The notes below the pieces were generated by a model, which saw nothing but the letters and a program-made list of their open reading frames with translations, made no database searches and was not told the DNA's origin. A stretch of DNA of 64,000 nucleotides from JAFCCL01 sp041645325 (lineage in GTDB: Archaea > Iainarchaeota > Iainarchaeia > Iainarchaeales > GCA-2688035): positions 34,791 to 98,790 of the forward strand of contig JBAZQI010000001.1 in assembly GCA_041645325.1 (NCBI GenBank), in the 5' to 3' direction. Position 1 is the first letter of the stretch, and each line of letters begins with the position of its first letter. Position numbers and translations under genes: made by a program. Below are positions 41,129 through 49,677 of this stretch, piece after piece.

Positions 41129-42370
41129 TCATTTCTTCTTTCTGGCTTTTCCCACGAGCACCTTTGCCCTTGGGTATGCCCACCTTGCCACTACATAGAG
41201 GCCTATGAGCTCCAGTGCAAGGGAAATGAGGCCGATGAAAATCATCAGCGCGCCCCCTGTCATATCAGTTGCCGCTCCCGGGCTCAATATGTTCACGGAA
41301 AGCTGTTTTGTTGTGACCTGCTCTTCCAGATCGTCGTTCTTGTAGTACACCTTCAGGGTCATTGGAAGCTCGCCCAAGGGTGTTGCAGGGTCAAACGAAA
41401 CATTGGTTTTGAACGAGTCAAAGTCGTCCGCTTCCAGTGTCCCTATGAATTGCTTTGGCTCTTCAATGCTCGCGTGTTCCCCTGAAATCTCCACAACAAC
41501 GTATTTTGCGTCGGCAAGGCCTACGTTGAACATGTCAATGACAATTTCGCTTGTGCCTCCGGGGAAAGCTTTCGGGTTAACGCTGTTTATGACCGCGTCA
41601 ACCTGTGCGTCAGCAGTTACCTTTATTCCAAGGTATGCCGTCTGGGTTTTTGCCGTGCCGTTCTGGTCAAAGTATTCCAGCGTTACAGGCACTGAGTAGT
41701 TTTTCAGGGCTGTGCCCTGGTTCACGGCAAGTGTCAGGTTTACGGTCGCCTTTTCGTTATGGTCAAGGCTAGCTATGTATTTTGCCGCCGCTCCAAGCGA
41801 AACTATTTCCCTTTCAACGACAACGCCTGTTGAGGTTACTGTCCTTTCCGGGTTTATCTTGAGCGTGATGTCTTTCGCTATGCTGCCGCCTATGTTCTGC
41901 ACAGTAAAGTTTACCGGGCCGACCTGGCCGGGAGAAAACATGTACACGTCGCTTTCAACTATCTCAAGCTTTGGCGTACCGCTCAGCACTTTTACTGAAA
42001 AAATCGCCTGTTTTGTGGGCTGCTGCTCGCCAACCATCACTTTGATGCCATACAGGCCATCAACGGCTTTTGCGTCAACCAGAAGCTTGTATTCTACAGT
42101 TGTTGTCGCATATGCCTTTATCAGCCCCAGGCTTTTTTCGGCTTCTTCCCCTGGCTGAAGGCTGAACGGGAATTCCACCTCCATTCTTATTATCGAATCT
42201 TCGGCATCGTAACCCGAATCGTTTTTTATCTGCACCCAAATCGTTATTGCGCTGCTTGGTGCAACAGGCGCAGGCTCATAGCTTAGGCTGTTTGCTTTCA
42301 GGTCTCCCGCAAAAGCGGGCGCTGCAAGCAAGAGCATAAGCAGCACTGCCATCAGAATTTTTTTGCTCAT
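41129..42370 (-). CDS. Secreted COG1361/CARDB-type protein with C-terminal anchor
   Basis: 413 residues. Signal peptide KKILMAVLLMLLLAAPAFAG; Ig-like beta repeats (VTKQLSV, KVLSGTPKLEIVESDVYMFSPGQVGPVNFTVQNIGG, VNPKAFPGGTSEIVIDMFNVGLADAKYVVVEISG); C-terminal membrane segment GGALMIFIGLISLALELIGLYVVARWA. Such proteins accompany MacB-type ABC systems in archaea and likely form the external part. Its start overlaps the ATPase stop by four bases. Confidence 0.85.
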   Translation of the reverse strand: MSKKILMAVLLMLLLAAPAFAGDLKANSLSYEPAPVAPSSAITIWVQIKNDSGYDAEDSIIRMEVEFPFSLQPGEEAEKSLGLIKAYATTTVEYKLLVDAKAVDGLYGIKVMVGEQQPTKQAIFSVKVLSGTPKLEIVESDVYMFSPGQVGPVNFTVQNIGGSIAKDITLKINPERTVTSTGVVVEREIVSLGAAAKYIASLDHNEKATVNLTLAVNQGTALKNYSVPVTLEYFDQNGTAKTQTAYLGIKVTADAQVDAVINSVNPKAFPGGTSEIVIDMFNVGLADAKYVVVEISGEHASIEEPKQFIGTLEADDFDSFKTNVSFDPATPLGELPMTLKVYYKNDDLEEQVTTKQLSVNILSPGAATDMTGGALMIFIGLISLALELIGLYVVARWAYPRAKVLVGKARKKK

Positions 42371-43092
42371 TTTTTGCTCCTCCTCTCGTTTTTTTCCTTC
42401 CTGACGATTTTTCCGTCAATCAAAAACAATGTTTCCTGGGCAAGCTTCGCAACATCTGGCTCGTGCGTAACCATCAAGACAGTCTTGCCCTTTTTTTCGT
42501 TCAGTTCCCTTATTATTTCAAGGATCTGGTTTCCGGAAGCCGTGTCAAGGTTTCCTGTCGGCTCATCGGCAACAATGACATCAGGTTCAACAGCAAGTGC
42601 CCTTGCAATCGCAACCCTTTGCCTTTGGCCGCCTGAAAGCTCGTTTGGCTTGTGGTGCATTCTGTCACCCAAGCCAACCTCCTCCAATATCCTTTCGGCC
42701 TTTTCCTGCCTCTGCTCAAGAGGCTCTCCGGCAAACCACAGCGGAAGCATCACGTTCTCCAAAGCGCTCATTCTGGGAATAAGGTTGAATGTCTGGAAAA
42801 CAAAGCCGATGGTTTTGCCCCTTATCTGCGCAAGCTGATCGTCATTCATTTTGCTTATGGGCTTTCCCTTGATATAGACCTCTCCGCTCGTGGGCCTCAA
42901 GAGCGCGCTGAGCACGTCCAAAAGAGTTGTCTTTCCCGAACCGCTAGGGCCCATTATTGAAAGGAACTCACCATTGCGGACAGAAAGGCTGACGCCGTCC
43001 AATGCCCTTACCTGGACCTTGCCCATATCATAGACCTTTTTCACGTCTTCAACCCTTATAACCGCTTCCTTTTCCATTCCATCAAGCCCCAT
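42367..43092 (-). CDS. ABC transporter ATP-binding protein (LolD/MacB type)
   Basis: 241 residues. Walker A MGPSGSGKTTLLDVL, Q-loop FVFQTFNLIPRMSALENVMLPL, signature LSGGQRQRVAIARALAVEPDVIVADEPTGNLD with Walker B, and the H-loop VMVTHEPD. Drives the permeases at 38494 and 39699. A second start at Met6 (43077) is possible. Confidence 0.95.
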   Translation of the reverse strand: MGLDGMEKEAVIRVEDVKKVYDMGKVQVRALDGVSLSVRNGEFLSIMGPSGSGKTTLLDVLSALLRPTSGEVYIKGKPISKMNDDQLAQIRGKTIGFVFQTFNLIPRMSALENVMLPLWFAGEPLEQRQEKAERILEEVGLGDRMHHKPNELSGGQRQRVAIARALAVEPDVIVADEPTGNLDTASGNQILEIIRELNEKKGKTVLMVTHEPDVAKLAQETLFLIDGKIVRKEKNERRSKK

Positions 43093-43108
43093 TTTTTCAT
43101 ATAACCAA

Positions 43109-43447
43109 TTAGATTAACTTTTTCTTTCTTACGCCGGATTTTTTCGCTTCTACGCCTATGCCTATCCCGAATTCCTGCATTTTCCTAAGGCCCTCTTTCT
43201 GCAGTCCTTCCAGGCCCCTGCTGCCTTCCTGCAGCAGCTTTCCCATTTCCGTGAAATGCTCCAGCATTTTTGTCACAGCCTCTGACTTCATCAGCACCGT
43301 GCTCTGGAAGTCGCCGTGCTCGCCGGCCAGCACAATCAGCTTGTCTCCGGGCTTTATGCCAAATTCTTTCCTCAATTCAGCGGGAAGGACAATCTGGCCC
43401 CTTTCCCCAACAGTTGTGCTGCCATGGCACTTGAGCTTATCCTGCAT
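43109..43447 (-). CDS. AbrB/SpoVT-type regulator
   Basis: 112 residues from ATG 43447 (TTG 43453 and GTG 43450 also in frame, with GAGGTG upstream). AbrB domain: HGSTTVGERGQIVLPAELRKEFGIKPGDKLIVLAG. The C-terminal half is helical with a lysine-rich end. It lies 16 nt ahead of the ABC ATPase on the same strand and is likely the operon's own regulator. Confidence 0.85.
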   Translation of the reverse strand: MQDKLKCHGSTTVGERGQIVLPAELRKEFGIKPGDKLIVLAGEHGDFQSTVLMKSEAVTKMLEHFTEMGKLLQEGSRGLEGLQKEGLRKMQEFGIGIGVEAKKSGVRKKKLI

Positions 43448-43599
43448 CACCAAAAAACACCTCTTGTCGAATAATCATACTTTTCATACTTATTTTAAAT
43501 GTATGCCCTGTGCATTGCCTGTAAAGTCAATCTTGCCAACAGGGCCTGAACACCCATAAACTAAGAAAGTTATTTAATCTTCTAATCCCCATTCTTTGT

Positions 43600-44385
43600 A
43601 TGCCGAATCCAAAGAGAAGAAGGCTTACTATAAGGCGTGTGGGAAAAGAGCGTGCAAGTAGAAAAAGGAAAACGGCTTCTTTGAATGCTATCGGGGCTTT
43701 TGTTCGGCGCAGGTTGGCAACAATATTGGAGCCAACAGGGATTGGTTTAGAAGCCCGGATTTCAAAAGGTGATTCCAGAATTTTGGGTGTTGGGGGCGCG
43801 CAATTGGTTGTTGATTTGGGGCAAGCAAAAATAGGGGCAAAAGCAATGCCTATTGTTGCTAAACTCTTTTTAAATCCTGAACGACCTGCAAACCACCATT
43901 TAATTTGGTTTGATAAACGGAAACCAATTGAAACAGAAGCAACAGCATTGTTTCTTAGGCGGCAAGGTTTTCCTGTTGTCATGCATTCTGCAATTCCATA
44001 TGCCGGAAAATTAGTTATAATAAGTGAAAATCTTAAAGCCGGTGGAAACAAACTGTTTGAAGCATTCAACTTTGACTTTTCCAGGCTGAAGAACGGAGCG
44101 GAACTGGAACAACAGTTTAGACTGTATAAAAATCGTTTACTGGATTTAGAAGCAGATGAATTATTAAGCCTGGACAGGCACATTAAAGGCCAAACTGGCG
44201 GGCAGCATGAGGGCGAAGAAAGAACTTTTTATATTGTGCAAGACCAAAAAACAGGGGTTGGAAGGCTTGTTGTGGCAGACCTTGACCACATAAAAATTAC
44301 AGGAGAAACATGGAATCAATTTAGTCGAACATTTGCCCCGCTAAGGAAAAAATTCAAAATCCGTGATAGTATAATGTATACTTAG
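43600..44385 (+). CDS. Hypothetical protein with polybasic N-terminus
   Basis: 261 residues, not recognised. Starts with a basic stretch (MPNPKRRRLTIRRVGKERAS). The middle (ADLGQ-like VVDLGQAKIGAKAMPIVAKLFLNPERP, LIWFDKRKPIETEATALFLRRQGFPVVMHSAI) suggests an alpha/beta fold; later LLSLDRHIKGQTGGQHEGEERTFYIVQ. No membrane segment. Slightly AT-richer than neighbours. Belongs to the group of basic-start orphans described below. Confidence 0.65.
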   Translation: MPNPKRRRLTIRRVGKERASRKRKTASLNAIGAFVRRRLATILEPTGIGLEARISKGDSRILGVGGAQLVVDLGQAKIGAKAMPIVAKLFLNPERPANHHLIWFDKRKPIETEATALFLRRQGFPVVMHSAIPYAGKLVIISENLKAGGNKLFEAFNFDFSRLKNGAELEQQFRLYKNRLLDLEADELLSLDRHIKGQTGGQHEGEERTFYIVQDQKTGVGRLVVADLDHIKITGETWNQFSRTFAPLRKKFKIRDSIMYT

Positions 44386-44525
44386 CCGAATTGCCCGCCT
44401 ATTTTTTGCCTGGAATAATAATGCTTTGAATGGTTACTGCGCAAAACTCATGCCCCTAGTAAAATGCTTTGTTTTCCTGCAAGCAGTTTTCCTTTTTAGG
44501 CTTTGCCCTGCATGTTTTCTTTGGC

Positions 44526-44990
44526 ATGGGCTATTATGGCGAAATAAGCAAGGGCTATGATGCGCTGCATTTTGAAGAGCAGGCGGAAAAGGCCGCTTTG
44601 ATTATGGGGAATTGCCCCCTTAAAGGCCTTCTCTTGGACATTGGGGCCGGCACAGGGAAAACCACCCTGTTGTTCCAGGATAAAGCCGAGTGCATTGCTT
44701 TGGACCCTTCAAAGGAAATGCTTTGCAATTATGCGGGCCTTAAGGTCGTGGCAAGGGCGGAACAATTGCCATTCAAAAACGCGTGCTTTGACTCTGTTGT
44801 AAGCATTACTGCCTTGCACCATGCCGATTTGGCAATGGCCAAAAAGGAGATTTTGCGCGTTTCAAAGCCAAATGCCTGCATTGCAATTTCGTTTTTCAAG
44901 AGGGCAAAAAACTTTGCGCTCGCAAAGAAACTTTTTTCACCCTTGAAGCAATTTGATTCTGAAAAAGACCTTATTTTCGTCAAGGGCTGA
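44526..44990 (+). CDS. SAM-dependent methyltransferase (class I)
   Basis: 154 residues from ATG 44526. Motif I LLLDIGAGTGKTTLLF, motif II ECIALDPSKEML, motif III/IV FKNACFDSVVSITALHHAD and the post-motif EILRVSKPNACIAISFF. A small UbiE/methyltransf-11-type enzyme; the substrate is unknown. Short for the family, ending soon after the last strand. Confidence 0.85.
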   Translation: MGYYGEISKGYDALHFEEQAEKAALIMGNCPLKGLLLDIGAGTGKTTLLFQDKAECIALDPSKEMLCNYAGLKVVARAEQLPFKNACFDSVVSITALHHADLAMAKKEILRVSKPNACIAISFFKRAKNFALAKKLFSPLKQFDSEKDLIFVKG

Positions 44991-45046
44991 TTTTTCGGCT
45001 TTGCATAAAACAAGCTTTTTAATCCTTTTGGTTGCAATTTTATTAT

Positions 45047-46027
45047 ATGGCTAGTGAAAAAGATGCCGCAGGGCAGGACAATGACGAGGAAGACGATAGT
45101 CCCTCTGAAGATTTTCCCGAAGGGGATGAAGAAGTAGACGAAAAAAAGGCGAATTCTCTTACAGGCATTTTGAACGCAAAAATTGCCGCTTTGGCTGTTG
45201 CAAGCCTGGTAATAGGAATACTAATCGGGCAGGTTGCACTGCCAGGCCTTGGAGTAGGCCTTGTTTCATTGCCTTCAGCTGACGGTGGAAATGGTACTGA
45301 CACTGTTGATATGGCTGCATTGCAGGTAAAAGTGCAGGGCTACATACAGAAGGCAGTGGACTCACAGGGGCTTGAGGTTGAAGTCAAATCAATAGAGTCT
45401 TACAACGACAGTTTTTACAATGTCAATTTTACGCTCTCAAAAGACGGTGAAGCGCAAGATAGTGTAGTTTACCTTACAAAGGACGGCCTTGCGATAGTTG
45501 GAAACCAACCAATGATGCTTGACGAGCCTATTCCTGAGGTTCAGCAGCCTGCACAACAGCAGCAGGCAGCAGAGCCACCCGTGGTAGGGCAGCTTGAAAC
45601 ATTCACAGATTCAGGCTATGAAGTGGAATTGCAGGACGGAAAGCCGGTAATAAGGCTTTTTTCGACAACCTGGTGCCCGCACTGCATTTGGGTAAAGCCA
45701 ACCTTTGACAGGGTTGCCAAGGAATATGCTGATGCAGGCAAGATTGTGGCATACCACTGGGAAATTGACACAAAGGACGACACCCTGACAGAAGCCGTTG
45801 AAACAGCGGTTCCGGAAACAGAGATGGCTGTCTACGCGCAATTCAATCCTAGCGGAAGCATCCCTGTCTTTGTGTTGGGCGGCAGGTATTACAGGACTGG
45901 AAACGGCTTTGAAGGCCAGGGTGACACTGCAAGCCCTACAAGCGAGCAGAGCTTGGCAGACCTTGTCAAAGAGGAAGCTGCTCTAAGGGCTGTAATAGAC
46001 AAGCTTATAGAAGAAGCCAAGCAGTAA
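45047..46027 (+). CDS. Membrane-anchored thioredoxin-like protein
   Basis: 326 residues from ATG 45047. An acidic cytoplasmic N-terminus (DNDEEDDSPSEDFPEGDEEVDEKK, given as parts), one membrane segment (KIAALAVASLVIGILIGQVA), an extracytoplasmic linker with a Gln/Ala/Pro run, then a thioredoxin fold with CPHC in FSTTWCPHCIWVKPTFDRVA and a cis-Pro-like SIPVFVLGGRYY. Predicted extracellular disulfide oxidoreductase. It heads a group of redox genes. Confidence 0.88.
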   Translation: MASEKDAAGQDNDEEDDSPSEDFPEGDEEVDEKKANSLTGILNAKIAALAVASLVIGILIGQVALPGLGVGLVSLPSADGGNGTDTVDMAALQVKVQGYIQKAVDSQGLEVEVKSIESYNDSFYNVNFTLSKDGEAQDSVVYLTKDGLAIVGNQPMMLDEPIPEVQQPAQQQQAAEPPVVGQLETFTDSGYEVELQDGKPVIRLFSTTWCPHCIWVKPTFDRVAKEYADAGKIVAYHWEIDTKDDTLTEAVETAVPETEMAVYAQFNPSGSIPVFVLGGRYYRTGNGFEGQGDTASPTSEQSLADLVKEEAALRAVIDKLIEEAKQ

Positions 46028-46119
46028 TACCGGCTTTTTCTACTTTTTCTTTTTTATTCTTTTCCATCTTATTATATAAATAATATTTTTTTCAAATAAT
46101 GTGCGGGAGTTGATTATAA

Positions 46120-46353
46120 ATGCCAAAGGTGACAGTTTACAGCACGCAGACCTGCCCTTTTTGCGCAATGGCCGAAGATTTTCTGAAGAAAAACAAGGTT
46201 GCATTCAGGCACATTGACGTGAGCTCTGACCATGCCGGCCTTATGGAAATGATTCAAAAAAGCGGGCAGACAGGCGTTCCCGTAATAGACATTGACGGAA
46301 AAATAATCAGGGGCTTTGACGAGCAGGCAATAAGGCTTGCTTTGAAAATATAA
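46120..46353 (+). CDS. Glutaredoxin/NrdH-like protein
   Basis: 77 residues. Active site TQTCPFCAMAEDFL (CPFC), cis-Pro TGVPVIDIDG and the closing GFDEQAIRLAL. Small soluble dithiol carrier. Lies 20 nt before the FTR-like gene, which suggests the two form one reduction chain, and upstream of nrdD. Confidence 0.92.
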   Translation: MPKVTVYSTQTCPFCAMAEDFLKKNKVAFRHIDVSSDHAGLMEMIQKSGQTGVPVIDIDGKIIRGFDEQAIRLALKI

Positions 46354-46372
46354 AGCTGTAAAGGCGGTTTTT

Positions 46373-46648
46373 ATGGATGATTCCTTGGAAAAAAATGTGC
46401 TTGAAAGAAGTGCCAAGTACGCAAAAATAAAGGGTTTTGCCCTGAACAGCGATGAAAAGGTTCTTGCCTTGGTTGTTTCCGCGCTTGCGCGCAATGAAAA
46501 GGAAAAAGGGTATGCTTACTGCCCCTGCAGGGCGCTCACTGGAAACAAAAAAGAGGATGCAAAAAACATCTGCCCCTGTGCCTTCCACCTTGGCGAGATA
46601 GCAAAAGACGGGCACTGCAAATGCAAATTATTTTTTTCAAGGCACTAA
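46373..46648 (+). CDS. Ferredoxin-thioredoxin reductase catalytic chain-like
   Basis: 91 residues. The FTR-beta cysteine pattern is complete: YCPCRALTG, then NICPCAFH, then DGHCKCKLF. These ligate a 4Fe-4S cluster next to a redox disulfide that reduces thioredoxin-type partners from ferredoxin. The glutaredoxin-like protein just upstream is the probable partner. No variable (alpha) chain is seen, as in other archaea. Confidence 0.9.
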   Translation: MDDSLEKNVLERSAKYAKIKGFALNSDEKVLALVVSALARNEKEKGYAYCPCRALTGNKKEDAKNICPCAFHLGEIAKDGHCKCKLFFSRH

Positions 46649-46833
46649 GCATTGCAATAAAATTATCCTCGGAAATATATTCTCATGTTTATGAAAGGAA
46701 TCTGAATGGCGCTTTCCTTGCGGATTTTAAAAACCGAACTTGCTTTGGAAAAAACAGGCAATGTGGTTAACAAAGCGAATTTTTGGCAGGCAAAAAATTC
46801 GCTTAACTAATGTAAACTTTACTATAATCATTG

Positions 46834-46841
46834 TTTATATA
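46834..46841 (+). promoter_or_regulatory. TATA box upstream of nrdD
   Basis: TTTATATA in an AT-rich stretch; transcription would begin near 46865. The gap 46649-46833 shows no gene. Confidence 0.5.
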
Positions 46842-46926
46842 GGATTCTGCCATTTATCTATCTTGCCGAGTTTGCATTCCTAAGAATTTGGCAGGGCAAA
46901 TTTTACAATCTGTGGATTTGATTGCA

Positions 46927-48939
46927 ATGGTAAAGAAATTTCTGGAAAACGTGGTTAAAAGGGACGGTTCCCTTGTGCCCTTCAGCGAGAAGAGGATTGA
47001 GGATGCGATTTTCGCCGCGGCAAAGGCTGTTGGCGGCCAGGACAGGAAGATTGCGGAGGAAGTCACGGCAAAGGTTGTGCACAGGCTGAAAATGCATTTT
47101 GGCACCAATGCGCCGGCTGTTGAGGACATTCAGGATGCGATTGAAAAGGAGCTTATTGAGGCAGGGCATGCAAAAACCGCGAAGGCTTATATTCTTTACA
47201 GGCAAAAGCGCGCGGAATTGCGCAACAGCAAGGCATTCCTTGACAGGATAAACAAGATTGTCGACGATTATGTCCAGATTTCTGACTGGCGCGTTTCTGA
47301 GAACAGCAATGCCTCTTATTCCTTATCCGGGCTGCAGGCGCATGTTAGTGCCGCGGTGATTGCGGAATATACCCTGAGAAACATTTACCCTTCGGAGATA
47401 TCCGGCGCGCACAGGTCAGCCGACTTTCACATCCATGATTTGGGCAACGGCGTTTTCTCCGGTTATTGTGCGGGCTGGTCATTGAGGCAGCTGCTTGAGA
47501 TTGGCTTTGGGGGCATTCCGGGGAGAATTTCCGCAAAGCCGGCAAAGCACTTCAATGCCGCTTTGGGGCAGATTGTGAATTTTATGGGCACTTTGCAGAA
47601 CGAGTGGGCCGGGGCGCAGGCCTTCAGCTCTTTTGACACTTATTTTGCGCCGCTTGTGAAGAATGACAATCTTGACTACAAGAGGGTAAAGCAGTGCATG
47701 CAGGAATTCATTTTTGCAATCAACGCAACCAGCAGGTGGGGGAACCAGGTTCCTTTCACAAATCTCACAATGGACTGGACTGTTCCTGACGACATGAAGG
47801 ATTTGCCTGTTGTGCTTGGCGGAAAGGAATCCGAGAATGACGTTTATGCCGATTTTCAGGGCGAAATGGACCTGATTAACCGGGCTTTTGTCGAGGTGAT
47901 GCTTGACGGCGACGCGAACAACAGGGTTTTTACCTTTCCGATTCCAACCTATAATGTGACAAAAGAGTTTGACTGGGATTCGGAGAACGCACAAGCCCTC
48001 TTTGAAATGACCGCAAAGTACGGCATTCCCTATTTCCAGAATTTTGTGAACAGCAGCCTGAAGCCGAGCGATGTGCGTTCAATGTGTTGCAGGCTTCAGC
48101 TGAATTTGAAGGAGCTTAAGTCAAAGACAGGCGGCCTTTTCGGTTCAGGGGAAAAAACCGGCAGCATTGGCGTTGTAACAATAAACATGCCAAAGCTTGG
48201 TTTCCTGAGCCGCGATGAAAACGACTTTTTCGAAAGGCTTGACAACCTGCTTTACCTTGCAAAGGAAAGCCTTGAGATAAAGAGAAAGGAGGTAGGGCGG
48301 AACATGGGGAACGGCCTGCTGCCCTGGAGCAATCATTATCTCGGCACGCTTGATCATCATTTTTCAACCATTGGCCTGATTGGAATGAACGAATGCCTGC
48401 TTAACTTTATGGATAAAACGATTGCAACAAATGAGGGCAGAAGCTTTACATTGAAAACCCTTGACTTTTTCAGGGAAAGGCTTACCGAGTTCCAGAAAGA
48501 AACAGGGCATATCTTTAATTTGGAGGCAACTCCCGGCGAAGGCGCAAGCTACAGGCTTGCAAAGATTGACAGGCTCAATTATCCTGACATCAAGACAGCC
48601 GGCACAAAGGTGCCCTATTACACCAATTCAACGCAGCTGCCTGTTAATTACAGCGATGACCTTTTTGAGGTTTTGCAGCACCAGGATGAATTGCAGTGCA
48701 GGTACACAGGCGGAACAGTGCTGCACGGTTTCCTCGGCGAGGCAATGGAATCAGGTGAGGCCTGCGCAAGGCTTGTGAAAAAGATTGCCTATGGCTTCAG
48801 GTTGCCTTATTATACCATTACGCCCACGTTCAGCATTTGCCCTGTGCACGGTTATATCAGTGGCAGGCACGAGACTTGCCCTGTTGAGATTAAGGAAAAG
48901 GAGGCTGAGAAAAATGCCGAAGTGCAATGCCACGTGTGA
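46927..48939 (+). CDS. nrdD: Anaerobic ribonucleoside-triphosphate reductase, main part
   Basis: 670 residues from ATG 46927 (TTG 46888 in frame). ATP-cone at the start (VVKRDGSLVPFSEKRIEDAIFAAAKAVGG), the ten-stranded barrel core (ADFHIHDLGNGVFSGYCAGWSLRQLLEIG, NATSRWGNQVPFTNLTMDW, SMCCRLQLNL with substrate-site cysteines) and the zinc region FSICPVHGYISGRHETCPVEI. The frame stops at 48939 before the glycyl-radical loop, which continues in the +1 frame (48914-49060). Reduces NTPs to dNTPs without oxygen, activated by NrdG. Confidence 0.93.
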   Translation: MVKKFLENVVKRDGSLVPFSEKRIEDAIFAAAKAVGGQDRKIAEEVTAKVVHRLKMHFGTNAPAVEDIQDAIEKELIEAGHAKTAKAYILYRQKRAELRNSKAFLDRINKIVDDYVQISDWRVSENSNASYSLSGLQAHVSAAVIAEYTLRNIYPSEISGAHRSADFHIHDLGNGVFSGYCAGWSLRQLLEIGFGGIPGRISAKPAKHFNAALGQIVNFMGTLQNEWAGAQAFSSFDTYFAPLVKNDNLDYKRVKQCMQEFIFAINATSRWGNQVPFTNLTMDWTVPDDMKDLPVVLGGKESENDVYADFQGEMDLINRAFVEVMLDGDANNRVFTFPIPTYNVTKEFDWDSENAQALFEMTAKYGIPYFQNFVNSSLKPSDVRSMCCRLQLNLKELKSKTGGLFGSGEKTGSIGVVTINMPKLGFLSRDENDFFERLDNLLYLAKESLEIKRKEVGRNMGNGLLPWSNHYLGTLDHHFSTIGLIGMNECLLNFMDKTIATNEGRSFTLKTLDFFRERLTEFQKETGHIFNLEATPGEGASYRLAKIDRLNYPDIKTAGTKVPYYTNSTQLPVNYSDDLFEVLQHQDELQCRYTGGTVLHGFLGEAMESGEACARLVKKIAYGFRLPYYTITPTFSICPVHGYISGRHETCPVEIKEKEAEKNAEVQCHV

Positions 48940-49060
48940 AGTCTACAGCAGGGTTGTGGGCTATTTGAGGCCTGTCCAGAACTGGAATGCCGGCAAGCAG
49001 GAAGAATTTTCTGAAAGAAAGACCTATGACATAAAAAAAGCCCTTGGGAAATGCGAATAA
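48914..49060 (+). CDS. NrdD glycyl-radical C-terminal segment in a separate frame
   Basis: 48 residues: MPKCNATCEVYSRVVGYLRP, then VQNWNAGKQEEFSERKTYDI, and a tail KKALGKCE. RVVGYLRPVQNWNAGK is the canonical C-terminal radical loop (the Gly in VVGYL bears the radical), and KCNATC supplies the second zinc cysteine pair. It overlaps the end of the main nrdD frame by 26 nt and begins at an ATG, so it may be a separate small protein, a +1 frameshift product at GAGAAAAATG, or a sequencing error. Confidence 0.8.
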   Translation: MPKCNATCEVYSRVVGYLRPVQNWNAGKQEEFSERKTYDIKKALGKCE

Positions 49061-49176
49061 CGCCCGCCATTTTCCTGGTGGCTTTTTCCAATTGCTGTTG
49101 CCCTTAAATATTTTCCTGCAGCAATTTCATTCAAAATATAAAATCGCATGCCCTATTTTATTTAAGGAAAATTTTT

Positions 49177-49608
49177 ATGCTGCCAATGCACAAACAGCCG
49201 GGAAGAAAACCATTTAGAAGACCGCAAACTGTTGCAAAGGAAAAAGAAATCAGCGACAGGAAATTTAGAACCGTGATTAACCCGTTTGGGCTCAAGGTAA
49301 TGGAAATAGACGGAATACCTGAACCGGAAAGTCCATTGCGCAGGCATTTGTGGAAACTGGAGCAAAGAAAAAGGGAACCTGACCGGCATTTGGTTTTGAA
49401 AACTTTTTTGGAAAAAAACGGAATGGATGAGAAGTGGCGTTCTGAACTCCATGAGCAAGGCATTACAATTGCCCAACAGGAGTTACTTGAAGCTTTTGGT
49501 CACCAGAGAACCAAAGCAATAAGCAGAAAAGACGAGGCAGAAATTTTGCGAAAAATGAGGCTTTTTTTTGCAGCAATTGAAGAAGCAAAAAAAGCAGGCA
49601 TTACATAA
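49177..49608 (+). CDS. Hypothetical protein with basic N-terminus
   Basis: 143 residues (or 140 from ATG 49186, which is about 25 nt after a TATA-like TTTTATTTAAG). N-terminus MLPMHKQPGRKPFRRPQTVA is basic; the rest is helical and charged (DEKWRSELHEQGITIAQQELLEAFGHQRTKAI). Not recognised. Lies between nrdD and nrdG, though probably with its own promoter. Confidence 0.6.
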   Translation: MLPMHKQPGRKPFRRPQTVAKEKEISDRKFRTVINPFGLKVMEIDGIPEPESPLRRHLWKLEQRKREPDRHLVLKTFLEKNGMDEKWRSELHEQGITIAQQELLEAFGHQRTKAISRKDEAEILRKMRLFFAAIEEAKKAGIT

Positions 49609-49677
49609 AGATTTGCAAAAAATATTCTTGGTGTTAACGTCGTGCTTAAAATATATAGTTTGTATTAACCGCGGAAG

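Noticed and set aside
40897..41485. Several ORFs across the repeat A6 region
   Set aside because: They are translations of repeat hairpins and antisense to the CARDB-type gene.
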